From NCBI GenBank assembly GCA_903813345.2, contig CAIIXF020000011.1:15235754-15299753 (forward strand): a stretch of 64,000 bases of DNA, written 5' to 3'. The stretch is from Owenia fusiformis (lineage: Eukaryota > Annelida > Polychaeta > Sabellida > Oweniidae). Both the position numbers and the translations under genes were made by a program. Positions 44,949 to 59,800 of this stretch are shown piece after piece. The notes below the pieces were generated by a model. It saw only the letters and a list, made by a program, of their open reading frames with translations. It ran no database searches and had not been told where the DNA came from. Numbering within the stretch: position 1 is the first letter of the stretch; every line of letters starts with the position of its first letter.

Positions 44949-46031
44949 ATATTTTTCATTTAAATACTGATATGAAGAGAAATTACAATTTTTATGAATA
45001 ATATTTCAGGGACGACATGAAAGCACTGATGGTTCAGTGGTAGAATGCTCGCCTGTCTTCCAACTGGCCATGGGTCGATTCCTGGTCAATGCAATGTTTT
45101 TCATTTAAATACTTATATGAAGAGAAACTACATCTTTTATGAATTATACTTTACTTACAACTTGAAAGCACTGATGGTTCAGTAGTAGAATGCTCGCCTG
45201 CCATCCAGCTGGCCATGGGTCGATTCCTGCTGGTCAGTGCAATGTTTTTCATTTAAATACTGATATGAAGAGAAATTACAATTTTTATGAATAATATTTC
45301 AGGGACGACATGAAAGCACTGATGGTTCAGTGATAGAATGCTCGCCTGTCTTCCAACTGGCAATGGGTCGATTCCTGGTCAATGCAATGTTTTTCATTTA
45401 AATACTGATATGAAGAGAAACTACATCCTTTATGAATTATACTTTACTAACAACATGAAAGCACTGATGGTTCAGTGGTAGAATGCTCGCCTGTCATCCA
45501 GTGGTCATGGTTCAATTCCTGGTCAGTGCAATGTTTTTTATTTAAATACTGATATGAAGAGAAACTACAATTTTTATGAATTATATTCTAGGGACAACAT
45601 GAAAGCACTGTTGGTTCAGTGGTAGAATGCTAACCTGTCATCCAGCTGGCTATGGGTCGATTCATGGACAGTGCAATGTTTTTCATTTAAATACTGATAT
45701 GAAGAGAAACTACTTGAATTATACTTTACTTACAACATGAAAGCACTGATGGTTCAGTGGTAGAATGCTCGCCTGTCATCCATCTGGCAATGGTTCCATT
45801 CCTGGTCAGTGCAATGTTTTTCATTTAAATACTTATTTGAAGAGAAATTACTATTTTTATGAATCGACTTTACTCACAACATGAAATCACTGTTGGTTCA
45901 GTAGTAGAATGCTAACTTCTCATCCAGCTGGCAGTGGTTCGATTCCTGGTTAGTGCAATGTTTTTCATTTAAATACTGATATGAAGAGAAACTACATCTT
46001 TTTTGAATTATACTTTACTTACAGCATGAAA

Positions 46032-46102
46032 GCACTGATGGTTCAGTGGTAGAATGCTCGCCTGTCATCCAGCTGGCCATGGGTCGATTCCTGGTCAGTG
46101 CA
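46032..46102 (+). pseudogene. Representative tRNA-like unit with GTC at the anticodon position
   Basis: Acceptor strands GCACTGA and TCAGTGC pair perfectly over 7 bp, followed by A73. The D arm is GTTC / GAAT around AGTGGTA. The anticodon loop reads CTGTCAT, so positions 34-36 are GTC. The 39-43 strand CCAGC does not pair with CTCGC, and the T stem has mismatches. A and B boxes are present. This resembles a Pol III-competent but translation-incompetent tRNA derivative. Confidence 0.6.
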
Positions 46103-46105
46103 ATG

Positions 46106-46110
46106 TTTTT
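46106..46110 (+). terminator. Pol III-type T5 terminator of the representative unit
   Basis: TTTTT begins 3 nt after the A73 position (CAATGTTTTTCATTT). The same run follows almost every unit in the array, and only a few units shorten or alter it. Confidence 0.6.
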
Positions 46111-49100
46111 CATTTAAATACTCATATGAAGAGAAACTACATCTTTTATCAACTATACTTTGCTTACAGCATGAAAGCACTGATGGTTCAGTGGTAGAAT
46201 GCTCGCCTGTCATCCAGCTGGCTATGGGTCGATTCCTGGTCAGTGCAATTTTTTTCATTTAAATACTGATATGAAGAGAAATTACATTTTTTATGAATTA
46301 TATTTTACTTACAACATGAAATCATTGATGGTTCAGTGGTAGAATGCTCGCCTGTCATCCAGTGGTCATGGTTCAATTCCTGGTCAGTGCAATGTTTTTC
46401 ATTTAAATACTGATATGAAGAGAAACTACAATTTTAATGAATTATATTCTAGGGACAACATGAAAGCACTGTTGGTTCAGTGGTAGAATGCTAACCTGTC
46501 ATCCAGCTGGCTATGGGTCGATTCATGGACAGTGCAATGTTTTTCATTTAAATACTGATATGAAGAGAAACTACATCTTTTATGAATTATACTTTACTTA
46601 CAACATGAAAGCACTGATGGTTCAGTGGTAGAATGCTCGCCTGTCATCCAGCTGGCAATGGTTCCATTCCTGGTCAGTGCAATGTTTTTCATTTAAATAC
46701 TTATTTGAAGAGAAATTACTATTTTTATGAATCGACTTTACTCACAACATGAAATCACTGTTGGTTCAGTGGTAGAATGCTAACTTCTCATCCAGCTGGC
46801 AGTGGTTCGATTCCTGGTTAGTGCAATGTTTTTCATTTAAATACTGATATGAAGAGAAACTACATCTTTTTTGAATTATACTTTGCTTACAGCATGAAAG
46901 CACTGGTGGTTCAGTGGTAGAATGCTCGCCTGTCATCCAGCTGACTATGGGTCGATTCCTGGTCAGTGCAATTTTTTTCATTTAAATACTGATATGAAGA
47001 GAAATTACTTTTTTTTTAAATTATATTTTACTTACAACATGAAATCATTGATGGTTCAGTGGTAGAATGCTCGCCTGTCATCCAGCTGCCCATGGTTCAA
47101 TTCCTGGTTAGTGCAATGTTTTTCATTTAAATACTGATATGAAGAGAAATTACTATTTTTATGAATTATATTTTACTTACTTCATGAAAGCACTGATGGT
47201 TCAGTGGTAGAATGCTCGCCTGTCATCAAGCTGGCCATGGGTCGATTCTTGGTCAGTTCAATGTTTTTCATTTAAATACTGATATGAAGAGAAACTACAT
47301 CTTTTATGAAATATACTTTACTTACAACATGTAAGCTTTGATGGTTCAGTGGTAGAATGCTCGCCTGTCATCCAGCTGGCTATGGGTCGATTCCTGGTCA
47401 GAGCAATGTTTTTCATTTAAATACTTATATGAAGAGAAATTACTATTTTTATGAATTATATTTTACTTACAACATGAAATCACTGATGGTTCACTGGTAA
47501 AATGCTCGCCTGTCATCCAGCTGCCCATGGTTCAATTACTGGTCAGTGCAATGTTTTTCATTTAAATACTTGTATGAAGAGAAACTACATCTTTTATGAA
47601 TTGTACTTTACTTACAACATGAAAGCACTGATGGTTCAGTGGTAGAATGCTCGCCTGTCATCCATTTGGCCATGGTTCAATTCCTGGTCAGTGCAATGTT
47701 TTTCATTTAAATACTGATATAAAGAGAAACTACAATTTTTATGAATTATATTCTAGGGACAACATGAAAGCACTGATGGTTCAGTGGTAGAATGCTAACC
47801 TGTCATCCAGCTGGCCATGGGTCGATTCATGGACAGTGCAATGTTTTTCATTTAAATACTGATATGAAGAGAAACTACATCTTTTATAAATTATACTTTA
47901 CTTACAACATGAAAGCACTGATGGTTCAGTGGTAGAATGCTCGCCTGTCATCCATTTGGCCATGGTTCAATACCTGGTCAGTGCAATCTTTTTCATTTAA
48001 ATACTGATATAAAGAGAAACTACAATTTTTATGAATTATATTCTAGGGACGACATGAAAGCACTGATGGTTCAGTGGTAAAATGCTAACCTGTCATCCAG
48101 CTGGCCATGGGTCGATTCCTGCTGGTCGATGCAGTGTTTTTCATTTAAATACTGATATGAAGAGAAATTATATTTTTTATGAATTATATTTTACTTACAA
48201 CATGAAATCACTGATGGTTCAGTGGTAGAATGCTCGCCTGTCATCCAGCTGTTTTTGGGTCGATTCCTGGTCAGTGCAATGTTTTTCATTTAAATACTCA
48301 TATGAAGAGAAACTACATCTTTTATGAATTATACTTTACTTACAGCATGAAAGCACTGATGGTTTAGTGGTAGAATGCTCGCCTGTCATCAAGCTGGCCA
48401 TGTGTCGATTCCTTGTCAGTGCAATTTTTTCATTTAAATACTGATATGAAGAGAAATTACATTAATTTTTTATGAATTATATTTTACTTACAACATGAAA
48501 TCACTGATGGTTCAGTGGTAGAATGCTCGCCTGTCATCCAGCTGCCCATGGATCAATTCCTGGTCAGTGCAATGTTTTTCATTTAAATACTGTATGAAGA
48601 GAAATTACTATTTTTTTGAATTATATTTTACTTACAACATGAAATCATTGATGATTCAGTGGTGGAATGCTCGCCTGTCATCCAGCTGCCCATGGTTCAA
48701 TTCCTGGTCAGTGCAATGTTTTTCATTTAAATACTGATATGAAGAGAAATTACTATTTTTATGAATTATATTTTTCTTACCACATGAAAGCACTGATGGT
48801 TCAGTGGTAGAATGCTCCCCTGTCATCCAGCTGGCCATGGGTCGATTCCTGGTCAGTGCAATGTTTTTCATTTAAATACTGATATGAAGAGAAACTAGAT
48901 CTTTTATGAATTATACTTTACTTACAACATGTAAGCACTGATGGTCCAGTGGTAGAATACTCGCCTGTCACCTAGCTGGCTATGGGTCGATTCCTGGTCA
49001 GTGCAATGTTTTTCATTTAAATACTGATATAAAGAGAAACTACAATTTTTATGAATTATATTCCAAGGACAACATGAAAGCACTGATGGTTCAGTGGCAG

Positions 49101-51819
49101 AATACTAACCTGTCATCCAGCTGGCCATGGGTCGATTCATGGACAGTGCAATGTTTTTCATTTAAATACTGATATGAAGAGAAACTACATCTTTTATGAA
49201 TTATACTTTACTTACAACATGAAAGCACTGATGGTTCAGTGGTAGAATGCTAGCCTGTCATCCAGTTGGCCATGGTTCAATACCTGGTCAGTGCAATGTT
49301 TTTCATTTAAATACTGATATAAAGAGAAACTACAATTTTTATGAATTATATTCTAGGGACGACATGAAAGCACTGATGGTTCAGTGGTATAATGCTAACC
49401 TGTCATCCAGCTGGCCATGGGTCGATTCCTGCTGGTCAGTGCAATGTTTTTCATTTAAATACTGATATGAAAGAAATTTCATTTTCTATGAATTATATTT
49501 TACTTACAACATGAAATCACTGATGGTTCAGTGGTAGAATGCTCGCCTGTCATCAAGCTGTCTTTGGGTCGATTCCTGGTCATTGCAATGTTTTTCATTT
49601 AAATACTCATATGAAGAGAAACTACATCTTTTATGAATTATACTTTACTTACAGCATGAAAGCACTAATGGTTCAGTGGTAGAATGCTCGCCTGTCATCA
49701 AGCTGGCCATGGGTCGATTCCTGGTCAGTGCAATTTTTTCATTTAAATACTGATATGAAGAGAAATTACATTTTTTATGAATTATATTTTACTAACAACA
49801 TGAAATCACTGATGGTTCAGTGGTAGAATGCTCGCCTGTCATCAAGCTGGATATGGGTCGATTCCTGGTCAGTGCAATGTTTTTCATTTATATATTTATA
49901 TGAATAGAAATTACTATTTTTATGAATTATATTTTACTTACAACATGAAATCACTGATGGTTCAGTGGTAGAATGCTCGCCTGTCATCCAGCTGCCCATG
50001 GTTCAATTCTTGGTCAGTGCAATATTTTTCATTTAAATAAGGTTATGAAGAGAAATTACTATTTTTATGAATTATATTTTAGGGACAACATGAAAGCACT
50101 TATGGTTCAGTGGTAGAATGCTTGCCTGTCATCCAGCTGTCTTTGGGTCGATTCCTGGTCATTGCAATGTTTTTCATTTAAATACTGATATGAAGAGAAA
50201 CTACATCTTTTATGAATTATACTTCACTTGCGACATGTAGGCACTGATGGTTTAGTGGTAGAATGCTTGCCTGTCATCCAGCTGTCTTTGGGTCGATTCC
50301 TGGTCATTGCAATGTTTTTCATTTAAATACTCATATGAAGAGAAACTACATCTTTTATGAATTATACTTTACTTACAGCATGACAGCACTAATGGTTCAG
50401 TGGTAGAATGCTCGCCTGTCATCAAGCTGGCCATGGGTCGATTCCTGGTCAGTGCAATTTTTTCATTTAAATACTGATATGAAGAGAAATTACATTTTTT
50501 ATGAATTATATTTTACTAACAACATGAAATCACTGATGGTTCAGTGGTAGAATGCTCGCCTGTCATCAAGCTGGATATGGGTCGATTCCTGGTCAGTGCA
50601 ATGTTTTTCATTTATATATTTATATGAATAGAAATTACTATTTTTATGAATTATATTTAACTTACAACATGAAATCACTGATGGTTCAGTGGTAGAATGC
50701 TCGCCTGTCATCCAGCTGCCCATGGTTCAATTCTTGGTCAGTGCAATATTTTTCATTTAAATAAGGTTATGAAGAGAAATTACTATTTTTATGAATTATA
50801 TTTTACTTACAACATGAAAGCACTGATGGTTCAGTGGTAGAATGCTCGCCTGTCATCCAGCTGGCTATGGGTCGATTCCTGGTCAGTGCAATGTTTTTCA
50901 TTTATATATTTATATGAATAGAAATTACTATTTTTATGTATTATATTTTACTTACAACGTAAAAGCACGGATGGTTCAGTGGTAGAATGCTAACCTGTCA
51001 TCCAGCTGGCCGTGGGTCGATTCCTGGTCAGTGCAATGTTTTTCATTTAAATAAGGTTATGAAGAAAAATTACATCTTTTATTATACTTTAGTAACAACA
51101 TGAAAGCATGGATGGTTCAGTGGTACAATGCTAACCTGTCATCCAGCAGGCTGTGGTTCGATTCCTGGTTAGTGCAATGTTTTTCATTTAAATACTGATA
51201 TGAAGAGAAATTACTATTTTTATGAATTATATTTTACTTACAACATGAAAGCACTGATGGTTTAGTGGTAGAATGCTCGCCTGCCATCCAGCTGCCCATG
51301 GTTCAATTCCTGGTCAGTGCAATGTTTTTCATTTAAATACTTATATGAAGAGAAACTACATCTTTTATGAATTATACTTCACTTGCGACATGTAGGCACT
51401 GATGGTTTAGTGGTAGCATGCTCGCCTGTCATCCAGCTGACTATGGGTCGATTCCTGGTCAGTGCAATGTTTTTCATTTAAATACTGATATTAAGAGAAA
51501 CTACATCTTTTATGAATTATATTTTACTTACAACATGAAATCACTGACGGTTCAGTTGTAGAATGCTTGCCTGTCATCCAGCTGTCTTTGGGTCGATTCC
51601 TGGTAAGTGCAATCTTTTCATTTAAATACTGATATGAAGAGAAATTACATTTTTTATGAATTATATTTTACTTACAACATGAAATCACTGACGGTTCAGT
51701 GGTATAATGCTCGCCTGTCATCAAGCTGGCTATGGGTCGATTCCTGGTCAGTGCAATGTTTTTCATTTATATATTTATATGAATAGAAATTACTATTTTT
51801 ATGAATTATATTTTACTTA

Positions 51820-54800
51820 CAACATGAAAGCACTGATGGTTCAGTGGTAGAATGCTCGCCTGTCATCCAGCTGGCTATGGGTCGATTCCTGGTCAGTGCA
51901 ATGTTTTTCATTTATATATTTATATGAATAGAAATTACTATTTTTATGAATTATATTTTACTTACAACGTAAAAGCACGGATGGTTCAGTGGTAGAATGC
52001 TAACCTGTCATCCAGCTGGCCGTGGGTCGATTCCTGGTCAGTGCAATGTTTTTCATTTAAATAAGGTTATGAAGAAAAATTACATCTTTTATTATACTTT
52101 AGTTACAATATGAAAGCATGGATGGTTCAGTGGTACAATGCTAACCTGTCATCCAGCAGGCTGTGGTTCGATTCCTGGTCAGTGCAATGTTTTTCATTTA
52201 AATACTGATATGAAGAGAAATTACTATTTTTATGAATTATATTTTACTTACAACATGAAAGCACTGATGGTTTAGTGGTAGAATGCTCGCCTGCCATCCA
52301 GCTGCCCATGGTTCAATTCCTGGTCAGTGCAATGTTTTTCATTTAAATACTTATATGAAGAGAAACTACATCTTTTATGAATTATACTTTACTTGCGACA
52401 TGTAGGCACTGATGGTTTAGTGGTAGCATGCTCGCCTGTCATCCAGCTGACTATGGGTCGATTCCTGGTCAGTGCAATGTTTTTCATTTAAATACTGATA
52501 TTAAGAGAAACTACATCTTTTTTGAATTATACTTTACTTACACCATGTAAGCACTGGTGGTTTAGTGGTAGCATGCTCGCCTGTCATCCAGCTGACTATG
52601 GGTCGATTCCTGGTTAGTGCAATGTTTTTCATTTAAATACTGATATGAAGAGAAACTAGATCTTTTATGAATTATACTTTACTTACAACATGTAAGCACT
52701 GATGGTCCAGTGGTAGAATACTCGCCTGTCACCTAGCTGGCTATGGGTCGATTCCTGGTCAGTGCAATGTTTTTCATTTAAATACTGATATAAAGAGAAA
52801 CTACAATTTTTATGAATTATATTCCAAGGACAACATGAAAGCACTGATGGTTCAGTGGCAGAATACTAACCTGTCATCCAGCTGGCCATGGGTCGATTCA
52901 TGGACAGTGCAATGTTTTTCATTTAAATACTGATATGAAGAGAAACTACATCTTTTATGAATTATACTTTACTTACAACATGAAAGCACTGATGGTTCAG
53001 TGGTAGAATGCTAGCCTGTCATCCAGTTGGCCATGGTTCAATACCTGGTCAGTGCAATGTTTTTCATTTAAATACTGATATAAAGAGAAACTACAATTTT
53101 TATGAATTATATTCTAGGGACGACATGAAAGCACTGATGGTTCAGTGGTATAATGCTAACCTGTCATCCAGCTGGCCATGGGTCGATTCCTGCTGGTCAG
53201 TGCAATGTTTTTCATTTAAATACTGATATGAAAGAAATTTCATTTTCTATGAATTATATTTTACTTACAACATGAAATCACTGATGGTTCAGTGGTAGAA
53301 TGCTTGCCTGTCATCCAGCTGTCTTTGGGTCGATTCCTGGTCAGTGCAATGTTTTTCATTTAAATACTCATATGAAGAGAAACTACATTTTCTATGAATT
53401 ATATTTTAGGGACAACATGAAAGCACTTATGGTTCAGTGGTAGAATGCTTGCCTGTCATCCAGCTGTCTTTGGGTCGATTCCTGGTCATTGCAATGTTTT
53501 TCATTTAAATACTCATATGAAGAGAAACTACATCTTTTATGAATTATACTTTACTTACAGCATGAAAGCACTAATGGTTCAGTGGTAGAATGCTCGCCTG
53601 TCATCAAGCTGGCCATGGGTCGATTCCTGGTCAGTGCAATTTTTTCATTTAAATACTGATATGAAGAGAAATTACATTTTTTATGAATTATATTTCACTA
53701 ACAACATGAAATCACTGATGGTTCAGTGGTAGAATGCTAACCTGTCATCCATCTGGCAGTGGTTCGATTCCTGGTCAGTGCAATGTTTTTCATTTAAATA
53801 CTGATATGAAGAGAAATTACATTTTTTATGAATTATATTTTACTTACAACATGAAATCACTGATGGTCCGGTGGTTGAATGCTCGCCTGTCATCCAGCTG
53901 CCCATGGTTCAATTCCTGGTCAGTGCAATGTTTTTCATTTAAATACTGATATGAAGAGAAATTTCTATTTATATGAATTATATTTTAGTTATAACATGAA
54001 ATCACTGATGGTTCAGTGGTAGAATGCTCGCTTGTCATCCAGCTGCCCATGGTTCAATTCCTGGTCAGTGCAATGTTTTTCATTTAAATACGTATATGAA
54101 GAGAAACTATATTCTTTTATGAATTATACTTTACTTACAACATGGAAGCACTGATGGTTCAGTGGTAGAATGCTCGCCTGTCATCCAGTTGGTCATGGTT
54201 CAATTCCGATCCTGGTTAGTGCAATGTTTTTCATTTAAATACGTATATGAAGAGAAACTATATTATTTTATGAATTATACTTTACTTACAACATGAAAGC
54301 ACTGATAGTTCAGTGGTAGAATGCTCGCCTGTCATCCAGTTGGCCATGGTTCAATTCCTGGTCAGTGCTATGTTTTTCATTTAAATACTGATATGAAGAG
54401 AAATTACATTTTTTATGAATTATATTTTACTTACAACATGAAATCACTGATGGTTCGGTGGTAGAATGCTCGCCTGTCATCGAGCTGCCCATGGTTCAAT
54501 TCCTGGTCAGTGCAATGTTTTTCATTTAAATACTGATATGAAGAGAAATTTCTATTTTTATGAATTATATTTTACTTAAAACATGAAATCACTGATGGTT
54601 CAGTGGTAGAATGCTCGCTTGTCATCCAGCTGCCCATGGTTCAATTCCTGGTCAGTGCAATGTTTTTCATTTAAATACTAATATGAAGAGAAATTACTAT
54701 TTTTATGAATTGTACTTTACTTACAACATGAAAGCACTGATGGTTCAGTGGTAGAATGCTAACCTTTCATCCATCTGGCATTGGTTCGATTCCTGGTCAG

Positions 54801-56890
54801 TGCAATGTTTTTCATTTAAATACTGATATGAAGAGAAACTACATTTTTTATGAATTATATTTTACTTACAACATGAAATCACTGATGGTTCGGTGGTAGA
54901 ATGCTCGCCTGTCATCCAGCTGCCCATGGTTCAATTCCTGGTCAGTGCAATGTTTTTCATTTAAATACTGATATGAAGAGAAACTACATCTTTTATGAAT
55001 TATACTTCACTTGCGACATGTAGGCACTGATGGTTTAGTGGTAGCATGCTCGCCTGTCATCCAGCTGACTATGGGTCGATTCCTGGTCAGTGCAATGTTT
55101 TTCATTTAAATACTGATATTAAGAGAAACTACATCTTTTATGAATTATACTTTACTTACTGCATGAAAGCACTAATGGTTCAGTTGTAGAATGCTTGCCT
55201 GTCATCAAGCTGGCCATGGGTCGATTCCTGGTCAGTGCAATTTTTTCATTTAAATACTGATATGAAGAGAAATTACATTTTTTATGAATTATATTTTACT
55301 TACAACATGAAATCACTGACGGTTCAGTGGTATAATGCTCGCCTGTCATCAAGCTGGCTATGGGTCGATTCCTGGTCAGTGCAATGTTTTTCATTTATAT
55401 ATTTATATGAATAGAAATTACTATTTTTATGAATTATATTTTACTTACAACATGAAAGCACTGATGGTTCAGTGGTAGAATGCTCGCCTGTCATCCAGCT
55501 GGCTATGGGTCGATTCCTGGTCAGTGCAATGTTTTTCATTTATATATTTATATGAATAGAAATTACTATTTTTATGAATTATATTTTACTTACAACGTAA
55601 AAGCACGGATGGTTCAGTGGTAGAATGCTAACCTGTCATCCAGCTGGCCGTGGGTCGATTCCTGGTCAGTGCAATGTTTTTCATTTAAATAAGGTTATGA
55701 AGAAAAATTACATCTTTTATTATACTTTAGTTACAATATGAAAGCATGGATGGTTCAGTGGTACAATGCTAACCTGTCATCCAGCAGGCTGTGGTTCGAT
55801 TCCTGGTCAGTGCAATGTTTTTCATTTAAATACTGATATGAAGAGAAATTACTATTTTTATGAATTATATTTTACTTACAACATGAAAGCACTGATGGTT
55901 TAGTGGTAGAATGCTCGCCTGCCATCCAGCTGCCCATGGTTCAATTCCTGGTCAGTGCAATGTTTTTCATTTAAATACTTATATGAAGAGAAACTACATC
56001 TTTTATGAATTATACTTTACTTGCGACATGTAGGCACTGATGGTTTAGTGGTAGCATGCTCGCCTGTCATCCAGCTGACTATGGGTCGATTCCTGGTCAG
56101 TGCAATGTTTTTCATTTAAATACTGATATTAAGAGAAACTACATCTTTTTTGAATTATACTTTACTTACACCATGTAAGCACTGGTGGTTTAGTGGTAGC
56201 ATGCTCGCCTGTCATCCAGCTGACTATGGGTCGATTCCTGGTTAGTGCAATGTTTTTCATTTAAATACTGATATGAAGAGAAACTAGATCTTTTATGAAT
56301 TATACTTTACTTACAACATGTAAGCACTGATGGTCCAGTGGTAGAATACTCGCCTGTCACCTAGCTGGCTATGGGTCGATTCCTGGTCAGTGCAATGTTT
56401 TTCATTTAAATACTGATATAAAGAGAAACTACAATTTTTATGAATTATATTCCAAGGACAACATGAAAGCACTGATGGTTCAGTGGCAGAATACTAACCT
56501 GTCATCCAGCTGGCCATGGGTCGATTCATGGACAGTGCAATGTTTTTCATTTAAATACTGATATGAAGAGAAACTACATCTTTTATGAATTATACTTTAC
56601 TTACAACATGAAAGCACTGATGGTTCAGTGGTAGAATGCTAGCCTGTCATCCAGTTGGCCATGGTTCAATACCTGGTCAGTGCAATGTTTTTCATTTAAA
56701 TACTGATATAAAGAGAAACTACAATTTTTATGAATTATATTCTAGGGACGACATGAAAGCACTGATGGTTCAGTGGTATAATGCTAACCTGTTTTCCAGC
56801 TGGCCATGGGTCGATTCCTGCTGGTCAGTGCAATGTTTTTCATTTAAATACTGATATGAAAGAAATTTCATTTTCTATGAATTATATTTT
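51820..56890 (+). repeat. Higher-order repeat in the tRNA-like array (~3.63-kb period, 25 units)
   Basis: 51820-53280 and 55448-56908 correspond at an offset of 3628 bp with very few differences; for example ACAACGTAAAAGCACGGATG appears in both. Downstream, 53734 and 57217 match at an offset of 3483 bp. The difference (145 bp) is exactly one unit, so one copy has gained or lost a single unit. A related block at 48880-49500 matches 52640-53260 at 3761 bp. Confidence 0.85.
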
Positions 56891-59800
56891 ACTTACAACA
56901 TGAAATCACTGATGGTTCAGTGGTAGAATGCTCGCCTGTCATCCAGCTGTCTTTGGGTCGATTCCTGGTCATTGCAATGTTTTTCATTTAAATACTCATA
57001 TGAAGAGAAACTACATCTTTTATGAATTATACTTTACTTACAGCATGAAAGCACTAATGGTTCAGTGGTAGAATGCTCGCCTGTCATCAAGCTGGCCATG
57101 GGTCGATTCCTGGTCAGTGCAATTTTTTCATTTAAATACTGATATGAAGAGAAATTACATTTTTTATGAATTATATTTCACTAACAACATGAAATCACTG
57201 ATGGTTCAGTGGTAGAATGCTAACCTGTCATCCATCTGGCAGTGGTTCGATTCCTGGTCAGTGCAATGTTTTTCATTTAAATACTGATATGAAGAGAAAT
57301 TACATTTTTTATGAATTATATTTTACTTACAACATGAAATCACTGATGGTCCGGTGGTTGAATGCTCGCCTGTCATCCAGCTGCCCATGGTTCAATTCCT
57401 GGTCAGTGCAATGTTTTTCATTTAAATACTGATATGAAGAGAAATTTCTATTTATATGAATTATATTTTAGTTATAACATGAAATCACTGATGGTTCAGT
57501 GGTAGAATGCTCGCTTGTCATCCAGCTGCCCATGGTTCAATTCCTGGTCAGTGCAATGTTTTTCATTTAAATACGTATATGAAGAGAAACTATATTCTTT
57601 TATGAATTATACTTTACTTACAACATGGAAGCACTGATGGTTCAGTGGTAGAATGCTCGCCTGTCATCCAGTTGGTCATGGTTCAATTCCGATCCTGGTT
57701 AGTGCAATGTTTTTCATTTAAATACGTATATGAAGAGAAACTATATTATTTTATGAATTATACTTTACTTACAACATGAAAGCACTGATAGTTCAGTGGT
57801 AGAATGCTCGCCTGTCATCCAGTTGGCCATGGTTCAATTCCTGGTCAGTGCAATGTTTTTCATTTAAATACTGATATGAAGAGAAATTTCTATTTTTATG
57901 AATTATATTTTACTTAAAACATGAAATCACTGATGGTTCAGTGGTAGAATGCTCGCTTGTCATCCAGCTTCCCATGGTTCAATTCCTGGTCAGTGCAATG
58001 TTTTTCATTTAAATACTTATATGAAGAGAACTTACTATTTTTATGAATTGTACTTTACTTACAACATGAAAGCACTGATGGTTCAGTGGTAGAATGCTAA
58101 CCTGTCATCCATCTGGCAGTGGTTCGTTTCCTGGTCAGTGCAATGTTTTTCATTTAAATACTGATATGAAGAAAAATTACATTTTTTATGAATTATATTT
58201 TACTTACAACATGAAATCACTGATGGTTCGGTGGTAGAATGCTCGCCTGTCATCCAACTGCCCAAGGTTCAATTCCTGGTAAGTGCAATGTTTTTCATTT
58301 AAATACTGATATGAAGAGAAATTTCTATTAATATGACTTATTTTTTACTTACAACATGAAATCACTGATGGTTCAGTGGTAGAATGCTCGCTTGTCATCC
58401 AGCTGCCCATGGTTCAATTCCTGGTCAGTGCAATGTTTTTCATTTAAATACGTATATGAAAAGAAACTATATTCTTTTATGAATTATACTTTACTTACAA
58501 CATGAAAGCACCGATGGTTCAGTTGTAGAATGCTCGCCTGTCATTCAGCTGCCCATGGTTCAATTCCTGGTCAGTGCAATGTTTTTCATTTAAATACTGA
58601 TATGAAGAGAATTTTCTAATTTTATGAATTATATTTTACTTACAACATGAAATCACTGATGGTTCAGTGGTAGAATGCTCGCTTGTCATCCAGCTGTCCA
58701 TCGTTCAATTCCTGGTCAGTGCAATGTTTTTCATTTAAATACTTATATGAAGAGAAATTACTATTTTAATGAATTATATTTTACTTACAACATGAAAGCA
58801 CTGATGGTTCAGTGGTAGAATGCTCGCCTGTCATTCAGCTGCCCATGGTTCAATTCCTGGTCAGTGCAATGTTTTTCATTTAAATACTGATATGAAGAGA
58901 ATTTTCTAATTTTATGAATTATATTTTACTTACAACATGAAATCACTGATGGTTCAGTGGTAGAATGCTCGCTTGTCATCCAGCTGTTCAATTCCTGGCC
59001 ATTGCAATGTTTTTCATTTAAATACTTATATGAAGAGAAATTACTATTTTTATGAATTGTACTTTACTTACAACATGAAAGCACTGATGGTTCAGTGGTA
59101 GAATGCTAACCTGTCATCCATCTGGCAGTGGTTCGATTCCTGGTCAGTGCAATGTTTTTCATTTAAATACTGATATGAAGAGAAATTACATTTTTTATGA
59201 ATTATATTTTACTTACAACATGAAATCACTGATGGTCCGGTGGAAGAATGCTCGCCTGTCATCCAGCTGCCCATGGTTCAATTCCTGGTCAGTGCAATGT
59301 TTTTCATTTAAATACTGATATGAAGAGAAATTTCTATTTATATGAATTATATTTTACTTACAACGTGAAATCACTGATGGTTCAGTGGTAGAATGCTCGC
59401 TTGTCATCCAGCTGCCCATGGTTCAATTCCTGGTCAGTGCAATGTTTTTCATTTAAATACGTATATGAAGAGAAACTATATTCTTTTATGAATTATACTT
59501 TACTTACAACATGAAAGCACTGATGGTTCAGTGGTAGAATGCTCGCCTGTCATCCAGTTGGCCATGGTTCAATTCCTTGTCAGTGTAATGTTTTTCATTT
59601 AAATACTGATATGAAGAGAAATTTTATTTTTTATGAATTATATTTTACTTACAACATGAAATCACTGATGGTTCGGTGGTAGAATTGCTCGCCTGTCATC
59701 CAGCTGCCCATGGTTCAATTCCTGGTCAGTGCAATGTTTTTCATTTAAATACTGATATGAAGAGAAATTTATATTTTTGTGAATTATATTTTACTTAAAA

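Noticed and set aside
49247-49465. Repeated 71-72-codon frames in the tRNA-like array (49247, 53008, 53734, 56636, 57217, 59103, 62879 and minus-strand ones)
   Set aside because: They read through tRNA-like bodies and spacers and recur with the satellite period; not proteins.
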